A program made the translations under genes and the position numbers. This document shows positions 43,301 to 54,982 of a stretch of DNA of 64,000 nt, one piece after another. The stretch's first letter is position 1. Every line of letters begins with the position of its first letter. Source of the stretch: Hyaloraphidium curvatum (lineage: Eukaryota; Monoblepharomycota; Hyaloraphidiomycetes; Hyaloraphidiales; Hyaloraphidiaceae); the NCBI GenBank assembly GCA_025558095.1, contig JAIVFI010000027.1, positions 372,001 through 436,000 on the forward strand. The letters are read 5' to 3'. Under the pieces are notes generated by a model. That model was not told the DNA's origin. It saw only the letters and a list, made by a program, of their open reading frames with translations, and ran no database searches.

Positions 43301-46300
43301 TCTCCCGATCCTTCGCGGATCTTGTTCTCGAGCCACGGCAGCAGTAGCTTGAGCCTGTTGCGCTGCTCCACCTCCGCAACGAGGGCATCGACAGCGACAC
43401 TCCCGCGCGCAGAAGATAGCAGGTCCTTGATGACCTGCTCGGGACAATCGACGTCCAGCAGCGCACCAATGACCTGAGGCGTGCGGCTCGGGTTCATGTT
43501 CTGAACGTAGATCTCGATGTACTTGAAGAGGTCGTTCTGGTAGAGGTACAGCACCAGGTCGTGCACGAAGTCGAAGCGGTCGCAGACAGTGATGAGAGGA
43601 ATCTGGTCCGTCAGCTTGGCCTCCTGCCATTTGACGGTTGAGCAAGGTAACTTGTCTCGGCACGAAGGTTGCCCAAACCTTGAGGAAGTTTTTGACCTTC
43701 TCCGGGTCATAGTACTTGCTCTCGCGCGCGATGCGCTCGACCTCCTTCAGCTGGCCCGTCCGCACCGCCGCTTCGATGTACTTGAAGTGCACATCGGGGT
43801 CCGTGCTGTAGTTGACGATGGATCCCAGGTAGTAGTACAGGCCTTCGAATGTCTTAAAAGACTCAAAGAGCTGGATGAGGGTGCCGGGCCCGAGCTGCTC
43901 CGAGTACTTTGTGGCGATCTGGACCACGATTTGGAGGTTTTGGCGCAAGTTGCTGTTGAGTAGCTCCCTTAGACAGTCCAGGGACTGGTCAACGGAAAGG
44001 TGACCAAAGTAGCTGACGATCCACTGCGGATGAACGGCCTCATCACCTTCGGGGACGCACCGCTCGGCGGCCCATAACCTACGTCCGGGTTGAGCAGTTG
44101 CGTCTGAACGATCACACGCTTGATGTCGGCGATGTCCGTATAGTGCTCGAGGGCCTGCCGAGCGCGTGCGTGGCAACATGAGCTGGCGGATTCAACCCAC
44201 GAGATTCCGCGGAGCACCCACCCTCTGGTACAGTCCCGCCTTCTCGCACAGCTGCGCAATGTACGACCGATCGTAATGTGAAAACATGTTGTTCCCCAGT
44301 ATGGCATCCGCCACCTGGGGCGCGTGCATGAGATTCATCTCCAAAAGCTTCGTCTGGAGCGGTCCTTGATCGGGCTTGTTGTCCTTGAGGGCATCAAGCA
44401 AGAAGGCCGTGCACTGTTGCACCAGGTTCATCTGCATGAAGATGTTGACGACCTGCTCCAAGTCGACCAGTGGCTCCTGATTGTCGCCAACGAGCTTCTG
44501 CGCGAACTCCAGGCCCTTGTCGGGATCGAGGCGCAGAATGTACTGGAGCAGGTAGAGGTAGTCGGGCTGGTAGCCGACCTTCCGGGCATAGAGCACGATC
44601 TTGTCGTACTGGCCCGTCTCCGCAAAGCAAGCGACGACCTGCAGGCGGGCAAATCATTCCGTAAACTGTTGGCAGGACGACATTCGAACCGCGTCACCTT
44701 GCTAGGGATGTTGGCACGCAGGTAGACAGAAAGGGCAAGAGTAGCATCGTAACTCTTGACGATGTCGCCGAGCTCTTCGCTGCACTCGAGCTTTCGGACT
44801 CAAGCGTCAACCACTGTCGATGGTCGCCCCGACGGCCCGTACCTTGTCCTCCTTCAGCCATTTCTCCAGCAGCTGCTTGCGGCCCTGCAGCAGCACGGGC
44901 CGCGCGAGCTCGAGCGACTCGTGCTTGTTCAGCTGTCCCTTCTCAAGCAGGATGCCAAAGTACTGAAGGATCGGTGACATCTGTCCTGGCTGAACCGGAA
45001 CCTGCTTGAAGCGTTCGATGGTCTCGGGCGTGCGGAGGATCCCCTAAACGCAGGTGAGCGAGACGAACCATGCCACAACGTGTATATCACCTTGGGCGAC
45101 GTGGCCGCGACTTTCGCGGCTTCGTTGTACTGAGCAGTAGCGAACAGCTCCTGGAACCGCTGGATGAACAGCTGGTCGGCCCCAGGCAGGTTCGTCCGCG
45201 CCGCCAGGCGGAAAGCCAGGTCGCGATCGTTGAGATTGCTGATGATGTAGGGGATGATCGTGCTCTCATCGATGCTAACCGACAAGACCTGCAAGACCAG
45301 TGGTGAATGGCGGACGCCTTTTGGGCGGGGCTCAAGCCCACCTGGCCTTTCCGATTGACGCCGATGATGCCGCTCGTGGCCTCCAGCTCCGCCGTCACAA
45401 AGATGGTGTCGCCGCTGATCCGGTTCATGTAGATGCAAGTGCCGGTTTCCAGGTCGTAGACGTGTATGAATCCGTACTTGGTGACCAGGAAGATGACGTC
45501 GTATTTCTTGCTGACCTGCATGGCGACGGGGAAGTCGTTGACGGCCTCCGGAGGGAAGAACACGTCCACCGCGCGCTTCTGAAAGACGGGATTCTGATCG
45601 TTGTGATCGATTTCCACGATGTGAAGCTGGGCAACGACGGCCGTGAGACGCTTTCCGGCTGTGCCGGTTGCAGGTGTCTGCCTACCTTGGCAGCGCCGCT
45701 GGCCGTCCGAACCGCGAAGGTAAAGAGCTTTGTCGGAAACGGGGCCCCGTCCATCCGCATTTCGGCAAAGGCGGCCGCGTGGCCCTCGAGGGGCTGGCTC
45801 CGGTCCTTCGAGAAAAGCTGCATGTTCCCGACCACTCGACCTTGCTGCGTTGCGGATAGGGTGGTCGTTACTTTCAGAACCGCTTCCACGCGGCTGCAAG
45901 GCCTCCAACCTGAGCAGAGATACCAATGAGAAGCAGCCACTTTCCATCGGAATTGACGCGGTAGTTGATGATCTGCGAGCCCACGAGACTCGCGTGCCGG
46001 TCAAACATTTTGGTCGGCTGACTCTCCCCTTCGATCGACCAGTGGTACACCGCGGTCTCGGTTACGATGCCGACGACTGTCGGGCTGATCCATTTCCAGA
46101 AGACCACGTCGTCGTTCATCGTGTGCGATTTGATCTTGGACTTGAGCTCGATGTTGAAAATCTGCAGCTGGTGTCCCGCTGGGAACCACTTGGCGTCAGA
46201 AGGAGAACTGACGAGGCCCCGAACCCCTGAGTACCTTTGAGCGCGATGATCTTGCTGACCGGGTTCATTATGGCCGAGTCTGCGGTAATGGGGCGACGAA

Positions 46301-46678
46301 TGACGTTGTTGGGATCGTTCATGTCGATTATGACGACCTGGCTCTGTTCTCCGACTTTCTCGCGAACGCAGATGAAGCGGTCGGACTCCATCGTGAGGGT
46401 GTTGAACCTGACGGGAGGAAACGCCGAGGAGGCAGATCGATGAGATGCGTCCATTCGTCCAATGTCGTGCGACGACGTACCCAATGTTGGCGGCATTAAT
46501 GCCCAGAGCTTGGAGCTAGTTGTCGGCGCGTCCAGGAGCGCGAGTGCGGTCGAACAGAAGCCAGGAGCGAGCAAGACGCGTGCGGAACATTGAATGAGCT
46601 CCCTGCGCCCAAGAAGAGACTGAGTACACCCAGTCCCACCTGGAGATGCTCCTGGAACTGGATCGGGATTGAAGCCAT
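40323..46678 (-). CDS. CHC1: Clathrin heavy chain
   Basis: Coat protein of endocytic and TGN vesicles. ATG at 46678 ([13 protein letters not shown]), then an intron. N-terminal propeller: [80 protein letters not shown]. Leg repeats (CHCR) follow over about 4.5 kb, e.g. [47 protein letters not shown]-type helices, [20 protein letters not shown] and GYFEELINLLE-type units. C-terminus: [37 protein letters not shown], then after an intron [20 protein letters not shown] and VYGTF, TAG at 40323. About 15 small introns. Size fits roughly 1,680 aa. Confidence 0.95.
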
Positions 46679-47160
46679 GGTGTCGGTCTTCAACGGAACG
46701 CGCCAACAGGCCTAGTCCAAGATGCGTCCCAAAGGGTGCCCACGCCGAAACACGCGACTCTAGTGGCCCGGTCCACGACTCTCACGATGTCCGCCGAGCC
46801 AAGAGTTTGCCGCGCTCCGACCGCGCTGGCGAACCAGTTCGTACCTCGCCGACGGCGAGACCGCAGCGCCCCGGCGCCGGCGCAACAGACGCAGCGTCCG
46901 CGGAACTTCCGACAGCAACGTGCCACCGCGGGCCGTTCCGTGGGGGAATGAAAACCCGCGCGGGGCGAAGAAGGTTGTCGTGAAGACGGCAGCGCGGCTC
47001 AAGACCCAACCTGCTCAAGACCCCAGCTGGCGCCCTCGCACCGCCCCAATCATTTCGGCAAAGAGTGTAATGAAATTACGTAACACAATTCAGACTACCG
47101 CTAATCCAGGAGCGATCCTTGAGGCGGTCTCTGAGGCGGCGGGTCTGCCGGGGGGGTCCG
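46679..47160. promoter_or_regulatory. Gap between clathrin heavy chain and the CUE-domain gene
   Basis: 482 bp, with both neighbours on the minus strand. It should hold the clathrin promoter and the 3' UTR of the CUE gene. Overlapping frames here look like GC-bias artefacts. Confidence 0.4.
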
Positions 47161-48168
47161 TTAGCGGCCGATCTCTTCCAGTACACAGATCGCCAACCTA
47201 CCGCCAGGATTGAGCGGAGCAGCAATATCCCCCGCGCTAGCTTCGCTGGTCTGCGATGGATGTTGAGCGGCCGGCGTGTTGCTGGGTGTTCGTCTCCGTT
47301 CTGCGCTAACGTGAGACTTTGGCCACGACACAAGCGGGTTCCACCCACCCAAGGGGGCTTCCTCCTCGTGCTCATCGGAAAGAACGCTATACCCAGCGCT
47401 ACCCGGGGCGCTACCGGTCGCCGGCTTCACTTCCTTCTTCTTGAAGAGACCGCCGAGACCGGCACCGATCTTGTTCAGGACATTCCCACCAGAGGGCCCT
47501 GACGTCTGCTTGGCCGCCTGTTGCTGCTGTGCCTGCTGTTGCGCCAGAAATGCCTGCTGCTGTCTGTAGGCGATCTCCCGAGCTTGAGCATCCTCCTCCG
47601 CCTGCGTGACAAGGTTCCGCGTCAACAACAGCCCTCCAGTCGGTACAACACAACAGACTTGCAACTGTCGGGCAAACTCCTCATCTTGCATATCTAGCGC
47701 CATCTTCCTGGCAGTCTCCTCGTCGTCGACTGTTGCTGGTGGCCCGTTACGAGGCGATTTGAACAGTGAGGAACTGCACGGGCTCCTGGCCTGCTGACTA
47801 CGAACCCAGAACTTGCTGTTGCTCGTTATCTGCTCCAGCAAAAGGGTCTGCGACAGGAGTGCCGCCCCCGGGATCCGCCATGGCCAAGAGCACATTGGTT
47901 GCCCGTTCGACGTTGCCGCCTTCCTGCTGGAGGATGAGGCTGCGGCCGGACCATCAAAACACGGATAAAATGGCCACGAAGACCCCAATGTGGCGGTTTC
48001 CGCGCCGTCCCCGACCAACAGCGCCCTAGTCGGCCTGTCGCCGGCTTCCTCCCGCGTGCCGTGCTTCGAGCCGCGCTCATCGTGGCCTCTTGGTCGGCTC
48101 ACGAACCTTAGTGTGTCCTCCGGGATGTCGCTGAAAACCTCCTTCAGCACTGCCACGCCTGGGTCCAT
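47161..48168 (-). CDS. CUE-domain protein, Cue5-like
   Basis: CUE domains bind ubiquitin. Start MDPGVAVLKEVFSDIPEDTL at 48168; after an intron, ILQQEGGNVERATNVLLAMA completes the CUE helices (the GGNVERATN.LL pattern). Then a Pro/Gly linker, VDDEETARKMALDMQDEEFA, a Gln-rich coiled coil (EIAYRQQQAFLAQQQAQQQQ), and a basic/Gly block (NKIGAGLGGLFKKKEVK). The layout (CUE followed by low-complexity sequence) resembles fungal Cue5, an Atg8-linked ubiquitin receptor, but no Atg8-binding motif is proven. The exact C-terminus (exon to 47161) is uncertain. Confidence 0.75.
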   Translation of the reverse strand: MDPGVAVLKEVFSDIPEDTLRFVSRPRGHDERGSKHGTREEAGDRPTRALLVGDGAETATLGSSWPFYPCFDGPAAASSSSRKAATSNGQPMCSWPWRIPGAALLSQTLLLEQITSNSKFWVRSQQARSPCSSSLFKSPRNGPPATVDDEETARKMALDMQDEEFARQLQVCCVVPTGGLLLTRNLVTQAEEDAQAREIAYRQQQAFLAQQQAQQQQAAKQTSGPSGGNVLNKIGAGLGGLFKKKEVKPATGSAPGSAGYSVLSDEHEEEAPLGGWNPLVSWPKSHVSAERRRTPSNTPAAQHPSQTSEASAGDIAAPLNPGGRLAICVLEEIGR

Positions 48169-48250
48169 TTCTCGCGGTTGGTGTGCTGGATGAGCGCGGC
48201 GCCGAACAGCAACGCGATCGGTTCGCGATCGACTTCGAGCACGTCGCTAT

Positions 48251-49221
48251 CTATCTGTTCGGCCGAAGCGATACAGGAACCATCTTCGGCCCCACGGAAC
48301 ACATAATTGTGTCTACAGGGAACGTGCACGACGCCAAGTCGTCACGAAATCGGTCCCGCAGGCGTTCCAGCAGGCCTCGGTCCAAGTCCTGGTCTCCGCA
48401 GTCCAGAAAGGCGAAGCTGACGTGAAATCTGGGTTCCTCGTAGTACTTGGGTTGTCTAAAGTGCTCCAGGATGTCGTCCATGGCCTTGACAAGGCCCGTG
48501 AGCTGCGGGAGAATCGATGATTGTCGATGAACACAGATAAGCGGCCCGATCAGACCAACCTGAGCCGAACCGGGCCCTATATTTGCGCTGAGAAAAGTCC
48601 GTTCTCCTGTTTCGCTGACATAGCGGCCCGGATCGGAAAATCCGACGTTGAAGCTGAATGGAGGGGGAGTTGCAGCGGACCTCCGCCAAACCGAGAGGAA
48701 TCCCGACCGTTTGACTCTCTTCATCTTGTCCTCTACCATGCGCAGGAACCCGTCCCATTGAAAGGACCTCAGAAACGCGGTCCTTGTCAGGCTGATGTGC
48801 AGGCCCTTGCTGGACGCCGTGGCCTCCTCACCCCCCACGGCGCGGATGCGGTCGTCCGATTGCTTGGCGAACTCGAACATCTCCTCCAGCAGGTCGTGCG
48901 GCCTGGATCCACGAGGCACGGGGACGAAGACGAACGACGGCCTGTGGGAAGCTGGAGTTCGTAATCCTCCGTGGAAATCGGAGACCAGCTGGTACCATGT
49001 CCGTTCCTCCGTGGCTTTTACGACAGCTCTGCCGGGTACAGGCCTAGGATGTACTCTCGATAAGCCGGCGTCGCCGGTCGGCTGTCGAAAAGTACGCGCC
49101 TCTTGTCCTCTGTCCGGGGAGTCACGTCCTCCGTCCGCCGCCGTTTCCGCCGCGCCGCATGTTCCGCGGAACTTGCGTCCTCGTCATCCGAAGATGATCC
49201 ATAGCTTCGCAGCAGCTCCAT
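48251..49221 (-). CDS. USB1: U6 snRNA 3' phosphodiesterase Usb1
   Basis: Trims and caps the U6 snRNA 3' end. ATG at 49221 (MELLRSYGSSSDDEDASSAE), echoing the acidic Ser-rich start of human USB1, then TPAYREYILGLYPAELS and an intron. The main exon has both catalytic H-x-S motifs, GLHISLTRTAFLRSFQWDGF and EPRFHVSFAFLDCGDQDLD, and ends CSVGPKMVPVSLRPNR at 48251. Length about 290 aa, as in the family. 75 bp from the divergent exchanger gene. Confidence 0.88.
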
Positions 49222-49296
49222 GGAAACGCAACCGAGGGGCGGCCGGAGTTTGAATTGAGACGACTCAGCACGCGCACTCGCGTCCGGGTGGTCGCG

Positions 49297-51748
49297 ATGA
49301 GGGGGAGATTGCCATTGCTCCTTCTTGTCGCGTTGGTTGCTTGCGCCAGCGGCTGCGATGCCTTTCGGTCCTCGGCGGAAAACTCCGTGGCGGTGGATCT
49401 CGGGACCTTCGAAGGGCCCCCTGGACAGCTCCCGCATAGCAACGAGGAGGATTGCAGCAACATCGGATCTCACGACGATCCTTGCGCGTTCTTCCGCGAG
49501 CACTGCGGGAACCTGGATGCCGCGAAGCCCTTCCTGAACATGTACTATTGCTCCCTGGCGGGGCACAGCTTCGTGGCAATCTCCCTGCTCGTGGGGCACC
49601 GGCTGGGCGTGCCGCTTCCGCGCTGACCCGGCCTTCGCATCAGACCGTAGCCATGGTGGTGCTCTTTGCCGTTTTCGCGACGACCGCGTCGCAGTTCTTT
49701 GTTCCCAACATCAACGGGATCACCACGACTTTGGGGATCTCGGAGACCGTTGCAGGTGCGTAGGTCACTTGCTCCATGTCCAAGACCGTAACCTTGGACG
49801 CAGGTGTAACCTTCGCCGCGTTTGGCAACGGAGCGCCAGACATCTTCTCTTCGCTGGCGGCCTTCGCCAACAGCGAGTCCGGGGGACTTGCCTTCGGAGA
49901 GCTGCTGGGTGCCGCAATGTTCATTCTGACGGTCGTCATGGGAGCTGTGGCCTTCATATGCCCAGTGGGTGGAGCGTTGTTGCGAAGGCGGTCTCGTTCT
50001 CAGCTTCGTCGGTCGTCCAGTTCAGCGTGTCCAGGTTTCCGCTTTTCAGAGACGTCGCATTCTTTGTGGGAGCGCTGGTCATTATCCTTGCGATGCTTGC
50101 GGACAAGTCTGTAACTCTTGCAGAGAGCATCGTCCTGGTGAGCATACTCGTCACCGCGAGCCACCTTGTTGATGACCACGGGACACAGGTTGTCTATTAC
50201 TTCATCTACGTTTCTGTCGTGGTCTTCTCCCATGCTTTGCCCAACGTTTTCAAGCGCTTCGAGAGCCGCGTCCACCTCGTCGGTAAGCACGCTGCAGCAG
50301 TTGGCATCTTCCCGGAGCTGAACCTGCGGTGCAGAGAACCCCATTCTCGGGGAGACAGGGCTGGCGTCGCCCACGGAAGGGCCAAGACTGGGTCATTCCG
50401 GAACCTGGTGGAGCAGCCCGCAGATCCTTGCGGATGGCGCCAATGAGCCGGTCCCGCCGGCTACCGCGGAAATGAGCACCGCTATGGATCTTCAGAGGTC
50501 GCTCATCCGACCTTCGCTCGGCATGGCAGGATACGTTTCATCACTGCCGATTGTGGCGGACAGTGTTGCCTTGGCCGAGGATGGCGACACGAGCGAGTAC
50601 CCGTCCCTCGGCGTGTCGCACAAAACGGTGGACCTGTTGTTCCCGTGGGCGAGGAACTTTGCATCACTGAGCCTCTTCCGGAAAGCCATCGGCATTGTTT
50701 CGTCGCCGGTGTGGGTCGCACTGCGACTCACAGTGCCTGTTGTGGACCAGGCCACCATGGACTCGGCAGGGCTTGCGGACCCCTGGTCAGACGGCGGCCA
50801 TCTCGCCGTGAATGAGGATCAACATCCGATTGCGGAGGACGATGACGTGGCAGCACTGCCGTCTTCACCATCAGACGGCCGACCCCTGGTATGGCGGATG
50901 GTCACGCGGGGACCGCTCCGGTGGCATCGTTGGTTATCGGCGATCAACGTCCTTCTCTTCCCGAGCATCGTCACTTTCGGCATTTCTGGTCTGGGTGCCT
51001 CGGTTGGCAGCTCGAACCTGCCAGCAGGCGTTCTGTCTGCTTTGCTCGGACTGTTAGCGTCCGCAGCATTCGTAGCGGTCACGCGGAACGACCGACCGCC
51101 GCGGTGGTACGGTTTATTGGCCTTTGTTGGCTTCTCAGCGGGTATTCTGTGGATCTACCTCATTGCCAACCAGCTTGTGGGGCTCCTCCAGGTCTGTGTC
51201 CTTCCATGCTCCATAGCGTCGTGCGCCTAAATGCCGTTTCCAGACGATGGGCCTCATATTTGGAGTGAGCGAGGCCTTGATGGGGTTGACGATATTTGCG
51301 TGGGGCAACAGCATGGGCGATCTGATGGTACGTTGCGCCGACAACGTGCCCGTGGCGCTAGCCAACCAGAGAACCGCGCCAGACGGACATCTCCCTGGCA
51401 AAGATGGGGTATGCCGAACTAGCCATGGGCGCCTGCTATGGAAGTCCAATGCTAAGTCCGTTCGCGTGCGTCTTTCGACTGTATCTGGCCTTCTGACGCT
51501 CCTCTTCGGCAGATATCGTCCTCGGAGTCGGCCTCGGTGGGCTCGTTTCGACGTTCAAGACCGGCTCCCGCCAGATAGAAGTCGGCGCTTCCCTCTGGGC
51601 ATCCGCTCTGGGACTGCTGGCCGCACTGCTGACATTGCTGACCATGATACCTCTGCAAGGATACCGTACTACCCGTGCCACTGGCATCGTCTTGATCTGC
51701 GTCTACGCGGTGTACCTCGTCATCCAGCTTTCTCTCTCCAAACTGTAG
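49297..51748 (+). CDS. Cation/Ca2+ exchanger (NCLX/CCX type)
   Basis: Na+/Ca2+ (or K+) exchanger of the CaCA superfamily, membrane. ATG at 49297 with a signal peptide (MRGRLPLLLLVALVACASGC), a lumenal Cys-containing segment (DDPCAFFREHCGNLDAAKPF), then membrane helices. Alpha-1 repeat: VTFAAFGNGAPDIFSSLAAF (GNGAPD). Middle helices include FFVGALVIILAMLADKSVTL and a cytosolic loop (50480-50900). Alpha-2 repeat: LMGLTIFAWGNSMGDLM with GNSMGD, then AKMGYAELAMGACYGSPML. The last helices end VYLVIQLSLSKL, TAG 51748. The GNGAPD/GNSMGD pair marks the SLC8B1/CCX branch. Several introns, the junction near 49630 being the least certain. Confidence 0.88.
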
Positions 51749-51797
51749 GACAAAATGTAGCACCCGGCAATGGAGCAATGGAACCGAGCGAACCGGC

Positions 51798-52451
51798 TCA
51801 GCTCCGTTTCCCCCCCGACCGTTTCGGTGACGCCCAGTGACCACGTGCGAAGCCGTTGCCGACCGAGTTCTCCCCGATGCGATAACCCCAGCCGTACTGC
51901 CTCAAGTCCCGGATCCCGAGCACGAACGTGGCCAGGAACAGCCCACAGCACACGTAGCCGAAAGCCATGCAGAGGTTCCACGACAAGCAGCCCGAGCTCT
52001 TCTGCGGCGGGTGGGCGGTGTCGCGGGGGCATTCCCCGAACCAGGCGACGACCGACGATGCGCCGACCCAGAACCCGAGGAAAAGCACGTCGATGACGAC
52101 CTCCACGCGGGAGAAGCGCTTGTGCCTGGAGGGAGGCACCCCGAGCAGCACCGGCGCCGAGTAGAGGAACATGCAGGAGAAGGACTGCATCATCGAGGCG
52201 ATGCACACCGTAGTCATGAACACGATCCCGGAAGAGGCGATGACGGCGCTGTTGTAGTTGACCTCGAACGAGGAGACCATCAGGGCGGCGAAGCACGTCG
52301 CCGCCGCCAGGAACTGCAGCAAGCGTGCGAGGAACCGCCGCTCGCGCCAGGTCTCCAGGAGGGGTGGCGGCGGGACGGGCTTGGTGTAGAGCAGCAGTCC
52401 GTCAATATCGCCGCCGAGACGCGCCGGAGCGCCCTCGGCTTTGGGCTCCAT
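51798..52451 (-). CDS. Four-TM MARVEL-like membrane protein
   Basis: 217 aa in one exon, ATG at 52451 (MEPKAEGAPARLGGDIDGLL). Four hydrophobic segments: FLAAATCFAALMVSSFEVNY, AVIASSGIVFMTTVCIASMM, VVIDVLFLGFWVGASSVVAW and AFGYVCCGLFLATFVLGIRD, with a Cys-bearing loop (FGECPRDTAHPPQ, SGCLSWNLC) between TM3 and TM4. This is the shape of fungal MARVEL proteins; family assignment rests on topology. Divergent from the TilS-like gene (89 bp). Confidence 0.72.
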   Translation of the reverse strand: MEPKAEGAPARLGGDIDGLLLYTKPVPPPPLLETWRERRFLARLLQFLAAATCFAALMVSSFEVNYNSAVIASSGIVFMTTVCIASMMQSFSCMFLYSAPVLLGVPPSRHKRFSRVEVVIDVLFLGFWVGASSVVAWFGECPRDTAHPPQKSSGCLSWNLCMAFGYVCCGLFLATFVLGIRDLRQYGWGYRIGENSVGNGFARGHWASPKRSGGKRS

Positions 52452-52540
52452 GGCATTCTCCGTGATCCAAACGGAGGCTGTAGGGGGCGGGGGGCCGGTT
52501 CGATCGTCACGCAGGCCGCGCGAACCGTGCTCAACTCGCG

Positions 52541-54228
52541 ATGCTCCCGATAACTCCGGCCGAGTTCGCGGCCGTTTTCAGGCGGCTAGCAGTTCCTCAT
52601 AACCCTGCGGCGCGAATCGGTGCGCTTCCCGCCGCGTCTGCTCGTGTCGGCGTGCCTTTGACGCGTGGAACGAGCCCTCCGCCTCGCCGCGAACCCGGAG
52701 AGCGTCCTGCTCCTCCACCTCGTGCGGCAGACCGTGGATCCGAAGAAAATCGTCGCGTTTACTCCGAATCCGGAGGGGTTGGGGAACGATGACCTCCGGA
52801 AGGTCGTCCGCTTCCTCGCGGACTCTGGTTGGATGTCCCGTCGCGTTCGGCTGGCCGATCCTGACTCTCGGATCCCGATCACAGGTGTGGAGCACCGTAT
52901 AACGGATTCCACGCCGCCAGGCCGGCCGCCGGACGCGTCCGGAGGCGGCAGGATGCCGGGCGGCGAGGCCGCGGCGGACAACCTGGACATCCCTTCGCTC
53001 GCGCAGCAGGCGCGCGCGGCATCGGCGCGGTTCGTGGTGCTGCCCACTACGCTGACGGAGCAAGCGGAGAACGTTGTGTACAGGCTGGCCCGGCACAGCG
53101 GGATCGACGGCCTGGGAGGGTACAGGGACGCGGAGGACGTGGTGTTGGACAGGCTCGGGGAGACGCGGATGAAGGTCATGAGGCCGTTGCTGGGGTTTTC
53201 CAAGGTTGGACCGCGGGCGTGGTCGGCCCCGATCGCGTCACGCTCGTTCTGACGGGACGCTCAGGCGCGCGTGGTCGCGACCTGCGAAGAGGCAGGCTTG
53301 CCCCAGATCCCGGACCGCAACGGCGCCCACGCCTCCGAGGTAGCGTTACCCGAGGAGGAAATCCAGGCTTTTGCGACGCGCATGCAGGTCCACGCGGCGA
53401 AGATCCGGGAGAAGAGTGAGTCCTGCGCAACGGTTGGGGCCTCAACCAATCTCTTGCGCAGCGCTGGCAACGGTGAAGAAGCACACGCGACAGGATACCC
53501 GCACCGGCGCCAGCGCCATCTTTCTCAACGTCGACCCCGACTCTCACTCGGACCACTGGTTCGCCGACCCCGTCGTCGCCCTGCGCGTCCTCCGCGAGCT
53601 GGTGCTCTATTCCTCGGCGCTCCAGACCAAGCCGCACCTCGCGGCCCTGCGGAAACTCCACGGCCACATCCTGGACCAGCTCGCCAGGCCGCCCGCGATG
53701 AGGACCAACGTCACGGTCGGCGGGACGATGTTTGCACCCCACCCGCGGAGCGACCTCTGGTTCGCCCTGCGGCAGCCGCCGTCGCGCACGGAGCTGCCGC
53801 AACTCTCGGTCCCGGTCCGTTTCGGCGACCTGACCATGTGGGACAACCGATTCCTGGTGCAGATCCGCAAGGCGCCCGGCGGCTTTGGCGGCGACGTCAA
53901 GGGCGGGCTGAGCTTCCTCATCCGGCCTGCGGAGCTGGAGGACTACCGGGCCATCCAGAGGAAGCTCCGGGGGAGGAAGGACCCGAAGCAGACGGATTTC
54001 GCGCAGCTGCGGGCCATGACGCAGGTCCTGGTGCACCTGCCGCAGCACGCGCGCAACCTTGTGCCGGCCGTCGTGCTGGTGATCGACGGCAAGGCGGCGA
54101 ACCGCGCGTTCGCGCTGCCCAGCCTCGACGTCAACGTGCTGCCCTCGATCTGCGAGGTCGCGGCGGCGTTCGTGAACCGCCGCATGTTCGACGGGCCGCG
54201 CGAGGCCGGCGAGGCCCTCAGGAAATAG
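52541..54228 (+). CDS. TilS-like (tRNA-Ile lysidine synthetase family) protein, degenerate PP-loop
   Basis: Exon 1 from ATG 52541 (MLPITPAEFAAVFRRLAVPH). A 55-bp intron (52620-52674) joins it to give RIALRLAANPESVLLLHLV, which lines up with TilS RIALxVSGGxDSMALLHL. The ATP-loop SGGxDS is AANPES here. Later TilS landmarks remain: VLPTTLTEQAENVVYRLARH, SGIDGLGGYRDAEDV (cf. RDDQAETVLLRLLRGSGxDGL), MKVMRPLLGFSK, VVATCEEAGLPQIPDRNG. The C-terminal exon (about 53470-54228) is long and globular (PVRFGDLTMWDNRFLVQIRK) and resembles the TilS C-terminal half. Not typical of an active enzyme. The stop overlaps the converging neighbour by 11 bp. Confidence 0.75.
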
Positions 54229-54982
54229 ACGACAGGGTTTCAAAGAGCGCGGCCTCTTCCGCCAGCCGGCGCCGCTCCTCGGCCTCGAGCCGCTCTCGCT
54301 CCAACCTCTCCCGGCGTTCAGCCTCTTCCACCCTGCCGCGGAGCATGGCCGACTCGGCGAGGAGCAGCGCCCGGGTGCGCGCCTCGGCCCGCAGCGAGTC
54401 GGGCGTCACGGGCTCCACGGCGCACTCCACGATCCCGGCGCCAGCGGAGTCCGTGCTCCCCGTAGCGTTCAACGAGACGATGCAGGCCAGCACCACTGGC
54501 TGATTTCGCGGAAACGAGGCCGCCCGGTCGGCGATCCTGGCCAGGAAGACGGTACGGTCCGCGGGAGGCGTTTCAGGGTCCCACGCCACCTGGGCCTCGA
54601 GGTACGTCCCGCTTCCGGCAGCATTCGCGTCCTGCCGCGTGCCAAAGAGTACGATGCAGCCCGCGGCCACGTCCTCGCCCGCCACGGTCAGCTGCGCGGC
54701 GGCCGAGGTGCTGACGCGTCCGGAATCCTCAAGCGCGCCCTCGATCTCTGCAGCCGCGTCCGCGATGCGCGACAGCAGCAGCCGCGGCGACGCCGGCGAT
54801 CCGGGCAGCGCGGACGTGTCCCGAGTCGGGGCATCGGGCCGGAGCAGGCCGCGAATGCGATCCAGCGCGGCGAGCGCCTCGCCGACAACGTCCTCGAGCT
54901 CCTCGGCGCGCCGCTCGGCGGCCTTCAGCCCAGCCAGCGTGGCCCGGCGCTCGTCCTCCGCCTCCTGCGACCGGCCAAACAT
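54218..54982 (-). CDS. Hypothetical coiled-coil protein
   Basis: 254 aa, one exon, ATG at 54982: MFGRSQEAEDERRATLAGLK, AAERRAEELEDVVGEALAAL. An N-terminal coiled coil, a central globular part (AAGCIVLFGTRQDANAAGSG, DRTVFLARIADRAASFPRNQ, PVVLACIVSLNATGS) and a C-terminal Arg/Glu coiled coil (EEAERRERLERERLEAEERR) ending ETLSSIS. I do not recognise it. The frame continues upstream of the ATG, but that part is antisense to the acyltransferase N-terminus and reads as low-complexity bias. Confidence 0.6.
   Translation of the reverse strand: MFGRSQEAEDERRATLAGLKAAERRAEELEDVVGEALAALDRIRGLLRPDAPTRDTSALPGSPASPRLLLSRIADAAAEIEGALEDSGRVSTSAAAQLTVAGEDVAAGCIVLFGTRQDANAAGSGTYLEAQVAWDPETPPADRTVFLARIADRAASFPRNQPVVLACIVSLNATGSTDSAGAGIVECAVEPVTPDSLRAEARTRALLLAESAMLRGRVEEAERRERLERERLEAEERRRLAEEAALFETLSSIS

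Noticed and set aside
53176-54243. 355-codon minus-strand frame opposite the TilS-like gene
   Set aside because: Composition is a shadow of the plus-strand codon bias; the plus strand has recognisable TilS blocks.
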